A stretch of 14,604 bases of DNA from Pseudomonadota bacterium. GTDB taxonomy: Bacteria; Pseudomonadota; Alphaproteobacteria; Rhizobiales; Methylopilaceae. Positions 1 to 7,532 of this stretch are shown piece after piece. The notes beneath the pieces are model-generated. The model had not been told where the DNA came from. It saw nothing but the letters and a program-made list of their open reading frames with translations, and made no database searches. Location: assembly GCA_023389135.1 (NCBI GenBank), contig JAEWEX010000176.1, forward strand, positions 1-14,604, in the 5' to 3' direction. Position 1 is the stretch's first letter; each line of letters opens with the position of its first letter. The position numbers were made by a program, and so were the translations under genes.

Positions 1-106
1 GCCATGCCGTCTCCCAGGCGAGCGCGGCGCGCGCGCGGGCGACCAGCCCCTCCAGCGGACGCGTCGTCTCGCTGCCTGGATCGTTCGGGGAATGGCGTCG
101 GGTCAC
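1..106 (-). CDS. TIGR02302/DUF4175-type membrane protein, N-terminal fragment
   Basis: Only about 35 codons are visible before the left edge. Reading starts at a GTG (106-104), preceded by AGGAG with a 6-base spacer, which is a good ribosome binding site. The visible protein begins VTRRHSPNDPGSETT and later contains LVARARAALAWETAW. That resembles the start of TIGR02302-family (DUF4175) proteins of Hyphomicrobiales, which commonly begin with a short polar stretch followed by an LxRARAALxWE segment leading into the first membrane helix. The family is often found directly downstream of lysA, as here, with an 81-base gap and the same strand. Its function is not established; members are large membrane proteins. 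The assignment rests on a short segment plus gene order. The alternative is a short spurious reading frame, but the good binding site and the position argue against that. Confidence 0.6.
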   Translation of the reverse strand, partial: MTRRHSPNDPGSETTRPLEGLVARARAALAWETAW

Positions 107-187
107 CCGCGTCTCCTGACCAGCCCCCCGGCCGGATCGGAACGGGAGTCTATCATGCGTCGCGGCCTGCGCGAGACCCCCGGCGCC

Positions 188-1462
188 TCACCGATCCGTG
201 AGCCAGCCGGGCACGCTGTCCAGCGCGATCAGGTCGTCGACCGACGGCCTCGGCCGCACCACCGCGTGCTGGTCGCCGCGCACCAGCACCTCGGGCACCA
301 GCGGCCGCGTATTGTAGGTGGAGGCCTGCACGGCTCCGTAGGCGCCGGCCGACATCACCGCCAGCAGGTCGCCCGCCGCCGGCGCCGGCATGGCGCGGTC
401 GAGGGCGAGGTAGTCGCCGGTCTCGCACACCGGTCCGACAATGTCGGCGACGATCGTGGCGGAGTTCGGGCCCGGCTCGGCAACCGGCCGAACCTCGTGG
501 TGGGCATCGTAGAGCGTCGGACGGATCAGGTCGTTCATGCCCGCATCGACGATCACGAAGGTCTTCGCCGCACCGTCCTTCACGTAGAGCACCCGCGTCA
601 GCAGCACGCCGGCATTGCCGACGATGAGCCGTCCCGGCTCCAGGACGAGCGTCGCGCCGAGGCCGCTGACATGGCGGCGCACCACCTCGGCATATTCGTC
701 CGGATGGGGCGGCGCGTCGTTGCCGTCGCGATAGGGGATGCCGAGACCGCCACCCACATCCACGTGGTCGATGAGGTGGCCGTCGGCGCGCAGGTCGCCC
801 ACCAGCGACGCCAGCCGCGCGAACGCGGCGTCGAAGGGCGCCAGCTCCGTGATCTGGCTGCCGATGTGCATGTCGACGCCGGCGACCCTGATGCCCGGCA
901 GCCGCGCCGCATGGGCATAGATCTCGCGCGCCCGGCCGTAGGGCACGCCGAACTTGTTCTCCGCCTTGCCGGTGGAGATCTTGGCATGGGTGCGCGCGTC
1001 CACGTCGGGATTGACCCGCAGCGCGATGGCGGCGGTGTCGCCGCGGGAGGCGGCCACCGCCGACAACGCCGCCAGTTCGGGTTCCGATTCGACGTTGAAG
1101 CACAGGATGCCGGCATCGAGCGCCGCCGCCATCTCGTCCGCCGTCTTGCCGACGCCCGAGAAGGTGATCCTGCGCCCGGGAACGCCCGCCTTCAGCGCGC
1201 GGGAAAGCTCGCCGCCGGAAACCACGTCGACGCCCGCGCCGGCCCGGGCGACCGTTGCGATCACCGCCTGGTTGGAATTGGCCTTCAGCGCATAGCAGAT
1301 CAGGTGGTCGATCCCGCGGAACGCCTCGCCGAACACGCGGACATGCCGTTCCAGCGTCGCAGTGGAATAGACATAGACCGGCGTGCCGATGTCTTCGGCG
1401 ATGGCCGCGAGGCTGACCCCCTCGGCATGCATGACGCCGTCGCGATACTCGAAGTGATGCAC
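188..1462 (-). CDS. lysA: Diaminopimelate decarboxylase
   Basis: This cytoplasmic PLP enzyme converts meso-diaminopimelate to L-lysine and CO2, the last step of lysine synthesis. At 424 residues it has normal length. Visible hallmarks of fold-type III decarboxylases are the PLP lysine in YALKAN (K60), HIGSQ (H199), the phosphate-binding GGGLG loop (237-241), EPGR (275-278), the catalytic CETGD (C346) and GAYG (373-376). All key residues are present. The ATG start at 1462 gives MHHFEYRDGVMHAEG, a typical LysA start. It lies 22 bases after the stop of lptM on the same strand, so the two are probably co-transcribed, followed by the TIGR02302-type gene. Nothing in the gene looks broken. Confidence 0.97.
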   Translation of the reverse strand: MHHFEYRDGVMHAEGVSLAAIAEDIGTPVYVYSTATLERHVRVFGEAFRGIDHLICYALKANSNQAVIATVARAGAGVDVVSGGELSRALKAGVPGRRITFSGVGKTADEMAAALDAGILCFNVESEPELAALSAVAASRGDTAAIALRVNPDVDARTHAKISTGKAENKFGVPYGRAREIYAHAARLPGIRVAGVDMHIGSQITELAPFDAAFARLASLVGDLRADGHLIDHVDVGGGLGIPYRDGNDAPPHPDEYAEVVRRHVSGLGATLVLEPGRLIVGNAGVLLTRVLYVKDGAAKTFVIVDAGMNDLIRPTLYDAHHEVRPVAEPGPNSATIVADIVGPVCETGDYLALDRAMPAPAAGDLLAVMSAGAYGAVQASTYNTRPLVPEVLVRGDQHAVVRPRPSVDDLIALDSVPGWLTDR

Positions 1463-1484
1463 GGGCGCGGCGTCCGGACGCGTG

Positions 1485-1727
1485 TCAGAGCAGCGGGTCG
1501 AGGATGAAGCTTCGGCCGGGCCGGGAGGGCAGCGGGCGACGGTCGCGCCGGACGCGGGGCCCCTCGATCACGCGCTCCACGGTCCCGTCCGGCGCTTCCA
1601 GGTTGGACGTGCCGGTGCGGGCGTCCGCGCGCGCGCCGGGCGGCGGCTCCAGCGGCCCGCGGACCCCGCAGGCGGAGACGGCGAGCGCGACGGCGAGGAT
1701 CGCGAGGAAGGAACGGGCCGCGGCCAC
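1485..1727 (-). CDS. lptM: Small LptM-like (YifL family) outer-membrane lipoprotein
   Basis: This short lipoprotein has a hydrophobic signal segment (FLAILAVALA) and the lipobox VSAC, followed by GVRGPLEPPP. The CGxxGPLxxP pattern after the lipid-carrying Cys is characteristic of the LptM/YifL family, which in E. coli assists maturation of the LptDE lipopolysaccharide translocon. The rest of the mature protein is low-complexity and rich in Pro and Arg. I chose the GTG start at 1727 because AGGAG lies 8 bases upstream and it gives a compact signal peptide of about 20 residues. An in-frame ATG at 1748 would add seven residues (MSPGDPP) but has no clear binding site. The gene precedes lysA by 22 bases, the usual arrangement in this bacterial group. 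Function in this organism is inferred from the motif. Confidence 0.8.
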   Translation of the reverse strand: MAAARSFLAILAVALAVSACGVRGPLEPPPGARADARTGTSNLEAPDGTVERVIEGPRVRRDRRPLPSRPGRSFILDPLL

Positions 1728-1820
1728 CGGCGGATCTCCTGGGGACATGCGAGAAGCGCGCGCACTCTAGAAGAGCCGGACCCATGACGCAAAGGGGTTG
1801 GTTGGTCGCGTGGCCGCGAC

Positions 1821-1849
1821 TTGCCGCAGTTGGGCGCAATATCTACATT
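1821..1849 (+). promoter_or_regulatory. Candidate sigma70-type promoter of vapBC
   Basis: TTGCCG (1821-1826) and TACATT (1844-1849), separated by 17 bases, resemble -35 and -10 boxes. The stretch from about 1837 to 1860 is conspicuously AT-rich for this window. A repeated TCTACA (1842-1847 and 1855-1860, 13 bases apart) overlaps the -10 box and could be a binding site for the VapB-VapC complex, which normally represses its own promoter. This is a weak prediction by eye. The same gap between divergent genes (1728-1878) must also hold the lptM-lysA promoter, which I cannot place. Confidence 0.3.
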
Positions 1850-1878
1850 TACTGTCTACACGCAGAGGCAGCTCATCC

Positions 1879-2118
1879 ATGGCGATCCACATTCGCGACC
1901 CGCGTACCGACCAGGCGGTCCGCCGGCTCGCCGCGCGCAAGGGCCTGTCCCTGACCGACGCGATCCGTGAGGCCTGCGAGGCCGAACTCGCCCGTGAGCG
2001 CGAGCGTATCCCTTCGGCCGAGAGGCTGAAGGCGATCCAGGAACGCGTCCGCGCCTTGCCCGATACCGGATTGAAGGCGGACAAGGCATTCTTCGACCGG
2101 CTGTCGGGCGACGGCTGA
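1879..2118 (+). CDS. vapB: VapB-type antitoxin (PSK_trans_fac / Rv0623-like)
   Basis: This 79-residue antitoxin neutralises the VapC toxin encoded next to it and, in this family, usually represses the operon. The N-terminus MAIHIRDPRTDQAVRRLA followed by RKGLSLTDAIREA is the short ribbon-helix-helix-like DNA-binding region of the PSK_trans_fac family. The C-terminal part, ending in FFDRLSGDG, would be the flexible toxin-binding tail. I chose the ATG at 1879, preceded by AGAGG 10 bases upstream. The reading frame is open further upstream from a TTG at 1798, but that extension does not look like the family. The stop overlaps the vapC start (TGATG), which indicates translational coupling. Gene and antitoxin class are confident; actual activity is inferred. 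Confidence 0.88.
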   Translation: MAIHIRDPRTDQAVRRLAARKGLSLTDAIREACEAELARERERIPSAERLKAIQERVRALPDTGLKADKAFFDRLSGDG

Positions 2119-2513
2119 TGGTGGTCGATGCCTCGGCGCTGGTCTCGATCATGCTCGGCGAGCCCGACGCGGACGATCTGCTTCAGAGATTGTCCCGATA
2201 CCGTGCTCCCGTCATGATACCGATTGGGATCTACGAGACGGCACTGGCTGTCATGCGCGTCAAGCGCTGCGATGCCGGAGTGGCGCACGCCCTCGTCTCC
2301 GACACGCTCGACGCCCTCGGCATCGAGGTGATGTCCATCGGTCCGGCGCATGCGCAGGCCGCGGTCGCGGCCTTCGGACGGTTCGAAAAGGGCCGCCACG
2401 CCGCCGAGCTCAACATGGGAGACTGCTTCGCCTATGCGTGCGCGTTGGTCTCCGGCGGGCCGCTGCTCTGCAAGGGCGACGACTTCTCCCGCACCGACGC
2501 CATCGCCGCCTGA
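2118..2513 (+). CDS. vapC: VapC-type PIN-domain ribonuclease toxin
   Basis: This 131-residue PIN-domain protein is predicted to be a magnesium-dependent ribonuclease that cuts RNA (tRNA or rRNA in characterised VapCs) when released from VapB. The acidic active-site residues are present: D4 in VVDASAL, E40 in PIGIYETALAV, D102 in NMGDCFAYA, and D121/D122 in CKGDDFSRTD. Length is typical and the domain is intact, so the toxin appears functional. Its ATG overlaps the vapB stop by one base. It converges with argH, with stop codons only four bases apart and no terminator between them. By eye the gene is less GC-rich than its neighbours, which fits acquisition by transfer. The RNA target cannot be told from sequence. 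Confidence 0.92.
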   Translation: MVVDASALVSIMLGEPDADDLLQRLSRYRAPVMIPIGIYETALAVMRVKRCDAGVAHALVSDTLDALGIEVMSIGPAHAQAAVAAFGRFEKGRHAAELNMGDCFAYACALVSGGPLLCKGDDFSRTDAIAA

Positions 2514-2517
2514 GCCG

Positions 2518-3912
2518 TCAGCGGCGCTCCCTGTCCAGCCGCGCCAGCCAGCGCTTCGCTTGTGCGCGGACGTTTTTCGGCGCCGTGCCGCCATGGCTGG
2601 TGCGGCTGCGCACCGAGTTCGCCACGCCGAGCACCGCGTAGACCTCGTCGGTGATGCGCGGCTCGACCGAGCGCAGTTCCTCCAGCGTCAGCTTCTCCAG
2701 CGGCCGGCGGCCGGCCGACGCCAGGCCCACCAGGCGGCCTGTGACGTGGTGCGCCTCGCGGAACGGCATCCCGAGCACGCGCACCAGCCAGTCGGCGAGG
2801 TCGGTCGCGGTCGCGTAGCCCGCGCCCGCCGCCTTCTTCATGGCGGCGGCGTCCGGCGTCATGTCGGCCACCATGCCGGTCATGGCCGCGACCGAGAGGG
2901 CGAGGGTGTCCAGCGCATCGAACGCGCCTTCCTTGTCCTCCTGCATGTCCTTGGAATAGGCCAGCGGCAGGCCCTTGATCACCGTCATGAGCCCGATCAG
3001 ATGGCCCACCACGCGGCCCGACTTGCCGCGCACCAGCTCGGCCGCGTCGGGGTTCTTCTTCTGCGGCATGATGGACGAGCCGGTGGTGAAGGCGTCCGAC
3101 AGCGCGACGAAGCCGAATTGCGGCGTCGACCAGATCACGATCTCCTCGGCGAAGCGCGACAGGTGCGTGGCCGAGATCGCGGCCGCCGCCATCACCTCCA
3201 GCACGAAGTCGCGCGCCGAGACCGCGTCCAGCGAGTTCGCCATGGGACGGTCGAAGCCCAGCGCCGCCGCCGTCATGTGGCGGTCGATGGGGAACGACGT
3301 GCCGGCCAGCGCCGCGGCGCCGAGCGGGCTCTCGTTCAGCCGCCGCCGGGCATCGGCGAAGCGGCCGCGGTCGCGGGACAGCATCTCCACATAGGCGAGC
3401 AGGTGGTGGCCGAAGGTGACCGGCTGCGCCGACTGCAGGTGGGTGAAGCCGGGCATCACCGTCGCGGCATGCTCCACCGCCTTCTCCGCCAGAGCCCGCT
3501 GGAGGCCCGCCAGCGCCTCGTCGAGGTCGTCCACCGTGTCGCGCACCCAGAGGCGAAAATCGGTCGCCACCTGGTCGTTGCGCGAGCGCGCCGTGTGGAG
3601 GCGGCCGCCGGCCGGGCCGATGCGCTCGGTGAGGCGCGCCTCGATGTTGAGGTGGATGTCTTCCAGGGCTCGCGTGAAGGTGAAGCTCCCGGCCTCGATT
3701 TCGGCAAGGATCGCGTCTAGACCCTCGCCGATGGCGGCCGCGTCGGCTTGCGACACGATGCCGGTGGCGGCCAGCATCGCCACATGGGCCTTCGAGCCCC
3801 TTATGTCCTGCGCATAGAGGCGCTTGTCGAAATCGATGGACGCATTGATCGCTTCGAGGATCTCGGCCGGTCCCGCCTGGAACCGCCCGCCCCACATCTG
3901 GTTGCCCGTCAT
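2518..3912 (-). CDS. argH: Argininosuccinate lyase
   Basis: This enzyme cleaves argininosuccinate to arginine and fumarate, the last step of arginine synthesis, as a cytoplasmic homotetramer of the fumarase/aspartase superfamily. At 464 residues it has normal length. It opens with the characteristic MWGGRF motif (6-11). The three conserved superfamily regions are visible: ARSRNDQ (108-114), [10 protein letters not shown] (157-166, with catalytic H158) and the signature loop [11 protein letters not shown] (278-288, carrying the catalytic Ser). The ATG at 3912 has GGAG eight bases upstream. The gene is divergent from tlpA with a 24-base gap and convergent with vapC. In related bacteria it usually leads directly into lptM-lysA; here vapBC lies between. 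Confidence 0.97.
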   Translation of the reverse strand: MTGNQMWGGRFQAGPAEILEAINASIDFDKRLYAQDIRGSKAHVAMLAATGIVSQADAAAIGEGLDAILAEIEAGSFTFTRALEDIHLNIEARLTERIGPAGGRLHTARSRNDQVATDFRLWVRDTVDDLDEALAGLQRALAEKAVEHAATVMPGFTHLQSAQPVTFGHHLLAYVEMLSRDRGRFADARRRLNESPLGAAALAGTSFPIDRHMTAAALGFDRPMANSLDAVSARDFVLEVMAAAAISATHLSRFAEEIVIWSTPQFGFVALSDAFTTGSSIMPQKKNPDAAELVRGKSGRVVGHLIGLMTVIKGLPLAYSKDMQEDKEGAFDALDTLALSVAAMTGMVADMTPDAAAMKKAAGAGYATATDLADWLVRVLGMPFREAHHVTGRLVGLASAGRRPLEKLTLEELRSVEPRITDEVYAVLGVANSVRSRTSHGGTAPKNVRAQAKRWLARLDRERR

Positions 3913-3936
3913 GCCCGTCGCTCCGGATCGCGCCCC

Positions 3937-4581
3937 ATGAGCGCGGATGCGCCCCGCCGCGCGCGCCGGCTGCTCCTAGTCGCCCTGGCGGGCGGCGTTG
4001 CGGCCGGCGTCGCGGTCGCCGCGTTCTACGGGATGGGCGGCGCGGGGCGCAACAGCGCCGCCTGCGCGGCGGATGCCCCGACGCTCGCCGCCATGAAGCC
4101 GCTGGCCCGGGGCGAGGTTGCGGCCGTGATCGTCCCCGACCGGCCGGGCGCGCTGCCGGATCTCGCCTTCAAGGACGCCGACGGCCGCGACATGACGCTC
4201 GCGGATCTGCGTGGGCGCACGGTCCTGCTCAACCTGTGGGCGACCTGGTGCGCGCCGTGCCGGGAGGAGATGCCGGCGCTGGACGCGCTGCAGCAGAGGC
4301 TCGGCGGCGCCGATTTCGAGGTGCTTGCGATCTCCATCGACACCGGCGACCCCGCCAAGCCGCTGGCCTTTCTGGAGGAGATCGGCGTGCGCAGCCTCAC
4401 GTTCCGCTCGGACCCGACCACGGGCGTGTTCCGGGCGCTGCGGAGCGCGGGGCGCGCGCCCGGGCTTCCGACCTCGATCCTGGTCGATCCGGCGGGCTGC
4501 GAGATCGGGTTCCTGCCCGGGCCGGCCGACTGGGCGTCGGATGACGCCGTGGCGCTGGTCGAGGCCGCCCTCAGGCGGTGA
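3937..4581 (+). CDS. tlpA: TlpA-like membrane-anchored thioredoxin
   Basis: This 214-residue protein has one N-terminal membrane anchor (about residues 11-31, after an Arg-rich cytoplasmic start) and a periplasmic thioredoxin-like domain. The active site is WCAPC (104-108), and the cis-proline loop is GLPTS (P178). TlpA proteins of this group act as disulfide reductants, with roles in cytochrome c oxidase and copper-site assembly. Two further cysteines, C43 just after the anchor and C188 in DPAGCEIG, may form the structural disulfide known from Bradyrhizobium TlpA. The start at 3937 was chosen because it gives a clean signal-anchor. The open frame continues upstream into argH antisense, which I do not believe is coding. 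No strong binding site is seen. The 3' end overlaps the opposing gene by 11 bases. Confidence 0.92.
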   Translation: MSADAPRRARRLLLVALAGGVAAGVAVAAFYGMGGAGRNSAACAADAPTLAAMKPLARGEVAAVIVPDRPGALPDLAFKDADGRDMTLADLRGRTVLLNLWATWCAPCREEMPALDALQQRLGGADFEVLAISIDTGDPAKPLAFLEEIGVRSLTFRSDPTTGVFRALRSAGRAPGLPTSILVDPAGCEIGFLPGPADWASDDAVALVEAALRR

Positions 4582-4924
4582 TGTCGACGCCGCCGCGCGC
4601 CTCCGCCAGCGACCCCTCTGCGGTGCTGGCGGCGCCGTCGATCCGCGCCTGGGCCGCCGCGATCTCGCGGCTGGCCGCCATCTGCACGAACAGCATCGCC
4701 TTCTGCTCGCCCGCGGAGATGACCTGACCGAACATGCTGTCGGCGGCCATGGCGGTGGAGGCGTTCAGGTTCTCGATGACCTGCCGGTTCATCTGCTGGG
4801 TGTTAGTGCCGTAGAACTCGGTGAAGCGCGGCTTGTAGGGCTGGAAACGGCCGCTCGGCCCGCCCGGCAGGAACTTGCCGCTCGGCCGCGAGACCATGAA
4901 TTTTCCGGTGCCGCCGATCGTCAA
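4571..4924 (-). CDS. Small protein of unknown function with N-terminal SGKF repeats
   Basis: I do not recognise a family. The reading frame encodes 117 residues from a TTG (4924-4922), which has GGAGG seven bases upstream, a better context than the first internal ATG (codon 10). Residues 5-9, 14-18 and 23-27 read GTGKF, PSGKF and PSGRF, a repeat of nine-residue period, followed by KPRF at 31-34. From about residue 44 to 95 the sequence is rich in Ala, Met, Gln and Asn (NRQVIENLN, AAQARIDGAAS) and looks helical. There is no signal peptide or obvious membrane segment. The last codons overlap the end of tlpA on the other strand by 11 bases. It is divergent from glpR. Sensible composition and the binding site suggest a real gene; function is unknown. 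Confidence 0.62.
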   Translation of the reverse strand: MTIGGTGKFMVSRPSGKFLPGGPSGRFQPYKPRFTEFYGTNTQQMNRQVIENLNASTAMAADSMFGQVISAGEQKAMLFVQMAASREIAAAQARIDGAASTAEGSLAEARGGVDITA

Positions 4925-5025
4925 CGCGCATCCTCCAGCCTCGATCCTGCCGCAGCAGGGTGAATGAAGGCTTAAGCGAGGGGACCGGGCGCTCGCGCCA
5001 GCCTGCCATTCATGTCATGCTTGCG

Positions 5026-5047
5026 CGAAACGAAACTCGAAGCGAAA
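5026..5047 (+). promoter_or_regulatory. Candidate GlpR operator upstream of glpR
   Basis: Four CGAA-type blocks lie in tandem: CGAAA at 5026, CGAAA at 5031, CGAAG at 5038 and CGAAA at 5043, with steps of 5, 7 and 5 bases. The two pairs are therefore 12 bases apart, about one helical turn. The site ends 16 bases before the glpR GTG, a position suited to autorepression. DeoR-family regulators often bind tandem repeats, and the E. coli GlpR operator half-site also contains TTCG. Assignment to GlpR is inference from repeat structure and position. Confidence 0.45.
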
Positions 5048-5063
5048 GCTGCGCGCCCCCGCC

Positions 5064-5846
5064 GTGAACAGTCTTACCGCCCGCCAGCATGACATTCTCG
5101 GCCTCGCGCGCGCGCAGGGCCGGGTCAGCGTGGACGAACTCGCGGCGCGCTTCGACGTAACGCCGCAGACCATCCGCAAGGATCTCAATGACCTGTGCGA
5201 CCAGCGCGTTCTGTCGCGGGTCCATGGCGGCGCCATCGTGGCCTCAGGCGTCGAGAATGTCGGCTACGAGGCGCGCCGCTTCATCGCCCAGGACGAGAAG
5301 CGCGCAATCGGCGCGGCTGCGGCGGCGATCGTGCCCCACGGCTCGTCGCTGTTCGTCAACATCGGGACCACCACCGAGGAGGTGGCGCGGGCGCTTCTTG
5401 ATCACCAGGACCTGCTTGTGATCACCAACAACATCAACGTCGCCACGCTGCTGTACCGCCACCCGCGGATCGACGTGATCATCGCCGGCGGCCCGCTGCG
5501 GCGCGCCGATGGCGGCGTGATCGGCGGTGCGGCCGTCGACTTCGTCCGGCAGTTCAAGGTCGACTACGCGGTGATCGGGGCATCGGCGCTCGACCAGGAC
5601 GGTACGCTGCTGGACTACGACTACCGCGAGGTGCGCGTCAGCCAGGCCATCATCGAGAATGCGCGCCAGGTGATCCTGGTGGCCGACCGCCTCAAATTCG
5701 ACCGTACGGCGCCGGTCCGGCTCGGCCATCTCGCCGACATCGACGTGTTCGTCACCGACGCCCTGCCATCGCCGGAGGTCGCGGAGCTGTGCGCCACGCA
5801 CGGGGTCCGGGTGATCGAGGCCCTGCCGGGCGTGTCGCGAGAGTAG
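5064..5846 (+). CDS. glpR: DeoR-family transcriptional repressor of glycerol genes
   Basis: This 260-residue cytoplasmic DNA-binding protein resembles E. coli GlpR along its whole length. The N-terminal helix-turn-helix is VSVDELAARFDVTPQTIRKD (21-40), followed by the DeoR-type HGGA (54-57). The effector domain carries IGTTTEEVA (100-108), TNNINVA (121-127), AGG (141-143) and GGVIGG (150-155). The segment DYDYREVRVSQAIIENA (184-200) matches the FDYHEVRTKRAIIEN region of E. coli GlpR. The expected effector is glycerol 3-phosphate, and the expected targets are the glp genes downstream. The GTG start at 5064 fixes the family N-terminus, but no clear ribosome binding site precedes it, so translation may be weak. 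It is separated from glpD by 176 bases that hold the glpD control region, so the two are probably transcribed separately. Confidence 0.93.
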   Translation: MNSLTARQHDILGLARAQGRVSVDELAARFDVTPQTIRKDLNDLCDQRVLSRVHGGAIVASGVENVGYEARRFIAQDEKRAIGAAAAAIVPHGSSLFVNIGTTTEEVARALLDHQDLLVITNNINVATLLYRHPRIDVIIAGGPLRRADGGVIGGAAVDFVRQFKVDYAVIGASALDQDGTLLDYDYREVRVSQAIIENARQVILVADRLKFDRTAPVRLGHLADIDVFVTDALPSPEVAELCATHGVRVIEALPGVSRE

Positions 5847-5910
5847 GACGGCCGCGGTCTCGGCGCGCGAGCGGGTGGGTGGCATCGGCTGCACGCCATG
5901 CGCGAGCGGC

Positions 5911-5971
5911 TTTCGTAATTGATTTCGATTTCTGTCTATTGCCTTCGTTTCCGGCTTTCCCTACGCTTCGG
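5911..5971 (+). promoter_or_regulatory. Control region of the glpD operon with TTTCG repeats
   Basis: This AT-rich patch in a GC-rich window lies 52-112 bases before glpD. It contains TTTCG at 5911 and 5923 (12 bases apart, the same step as between CGAAA blocks at the glpR site, but on the other strand), TTTC at 5929, TTCG at 5944, TTTCC at 5948 and 5956, and TTCG at 5967. The natural reading is that the operon promoter lies here, covered by one or two GlpR sites. I cannot place convincing -35 and -10 boxes. Confidence 0.4.
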
Positions 5972-6022
5972 GCGAACCAAGAAGCGATATGCCGCGCCTT
6001 GATGCGCGGACGGTGGGGAAGC

Positions 6023-7522
6023 GTGAGCAGGACGGCGTTCGATCTCGCCATCATCGGCGGCGGCATCAATGGCTGCGGCATCGCCCGCGACGCGGCCGGC
6101 CGCGGGCTGGGCGTGTTCCTGTGCGAGCAGGGCGACCTCGGCGGCGCCACGTCCTCGTCCTCCACCAAGCTCATCCATGGCGGCCTGCGCTATCTGGAGC
6201 ACTTCGAGTTCCGGCTGGTGCGCGAGGCGCTGGTGGAGCGCGAGGTGCTGCTCCGGATCGCGCCGCATATCATCTGGCCGCTGCGCTTCGTGCTGCCCCA
6301 CCATGGCGGGCTGCGGCCGGCCTGGATGCTCAGGCTCGGGCTGTTTCTCTACGACTATCTGGGCGGGCGGCGCATTCTGCCGCCGACCCGCACGCTCGAC
6401 CTCGCCCACGACCCGGCCGGTGAGGGCCTCAAGCCGGGCTTTCGCAAGGGCTTCGAGTATTCCGACTGCTGGGTGGAGGATTCGCGCCTCGTGGTGCTCA
6501 ACGCCATGGACGCGCGCGCCCACGGCGCGGACATCCGCACCCGCACCCGGTGCGTGGCGGCGGTCCGCAGCGTCGATGGCTGGGAACTCACCGTGGAGCG
6601 CGGCGGCGTGCGCGAGACGGTCCGTGCCGGCGCCGTCGTCAACGCCGCGGGACCATGGGCCGGCGAGGTGCTGTCGGGAACGCTGCGCGTCGACAGCCCC
6701 GGCCGGGTGCGGCTGGTCAAGGGCAGCCACATCGTGGTCGACCGGCTGTTCGACCACGACCGGGCCTATATCTTCCAGAACGCCGACGGCCGCATCGTGT
6801 TCGCGATCCCCTACGAGCGCGACTTCACGCTGGTCGGCACCACCGACGAGGACTACCGCGGCGATCCCGCCGACGTCGCGATCACCCAGCCGGAAGCGGA
6901 TTATCTGTGCCGCGCCGTCAGTGACTATCTGAAGGCGCCCGTGACGCCGGACCGCATCCGCTGGAGCTATTCCGGCGTCCGCCCCCTCTATGACGACGGC
7001 GCCCGCAAGGCGCAGGAGGCCACGCGGGACTACGAGCTGGAACTCGACACCGACGGCGCCCCTTTGCTGTCGGTGTTCGGCGGCAAGATCACCACCTACC
7101 GCCGGCTCGCCGAGGCGGCGCTGGCGAAGCTGTCCGGCCATCTTGCGCTGGCGGCGCCATGGACCGGCGCGGCAGCGCTTCCGGGCGGCGATTTTCCCCA
7201 TGACGGCGCGGCGGCGCTGGCGGCCGCCATCGGCCGCGAGTTCCCGTTCCTCAGGCCGGAGGAGGCGCTGCGGCTGGTGCGGGCCTACGGGACGCGGGCG
7301 CGCAATCTGCTGTCCGGCGCCACGACGGAGGCCGATCTCGGCCGTCGCTTCGGCGACAGCCTGAGCGAGCGCGAGGTCGCCTATCTCATGCAGCACGAAT
7401 GGGCCGAGGTCGCCGACGACGTGCTGTGGCGGCGCTCTAAGCTGGGGCTCCGGACCGGACCGGAGGATGCCGGCGCGCTCTCCCGCTTCATGGCCGACGC
7501 CCGCGGCGCGGCGGCAGCATGA
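6023..7522 (+). CDS. glpD: Aerobic glycerol-3-phosphate dehydrogenase (FAD)
   Basis: This peripheral inner-membrane flavoenzyme oxidises glycerol 3-phosphate to dihydroxyacetone phosphate and passes electrons to quinone. It is 499 residues from the chosen GTG, close to the usual length of about 500. The FAD-binding motif IGGGINGCGIARDAAGRG (11-28) starts the protein, followed by TSSSSTKLIHGGLRYLE (43-59). The second family signature GGKITTYRRLA is at 353-363. I chose the GTG at 6023 because GGGGA lies just upstream, although only three bases away, and the protein then begins SRTAFDLAIIGGG. An in-frame ATG at 6002 would add seven residues and has no binding site. It is the first gene of the glp operon and ends 10 bases before glpS. 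Confidence 0.96.
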   Translation: MSRTAFDLAIIGGGINGCGIARDAAGRGLGVFLCEQGDLGGATSSSSTKLIHGGLRYLEHFEFRLVREALVEREVLLRIAPHIIWPLRFVLPHHGGLRPAWMLRLGLFLYDYLGGRRILPPTRTLDLAHDPAGEGLKPGFRKGFEYSDCWVEDSRLVVLNAMDARAHGADIRTRTRCVAAVRSVDGWELTVERGGVRETVRAGAVVNAAGPWAGEVLSGTLRVDSPGRVRLVKGSHIVVDRLFDHDRAYIFQNADGRIVFAIPYERDFTLVGTTDEDYRGDPADVAITQPEADYLCRAVSDYLKAPVTPDRIRWSYSGVRPLYDDGARKAQEATRDYELELDTDGAPLLSVFGGKITTYRRLAEAALAKLSGHLALAAPWTGAAALPGGDFPHDGAAALAAAIGREFPFLRPEEALRLVRAYGTRARNLLSGATTEADLGRRFGDSLSEREVAYLMQHEWAEVADDVLWRRSKLGLRTGPEDAGALSRFMADARGAAAA

Positions 7523-7532
7523 GGGGGCGGCC

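Noticed and set aside
92..1507. 471-residue plus-strand open frame opposite lysA
   Set aside because: It mirrors lysA in a GC-rich genome. The composition is dominated by Arg, His and Gly, with no domain, and lysA has all catalytic motifs.
2432..3895. 487-residue minus-strand frame overlapping argH in another phase
   Set aside because: It is an alternative frame of argH with scrambled composition; the argH frame carries the signature [11 protein letters not shown].
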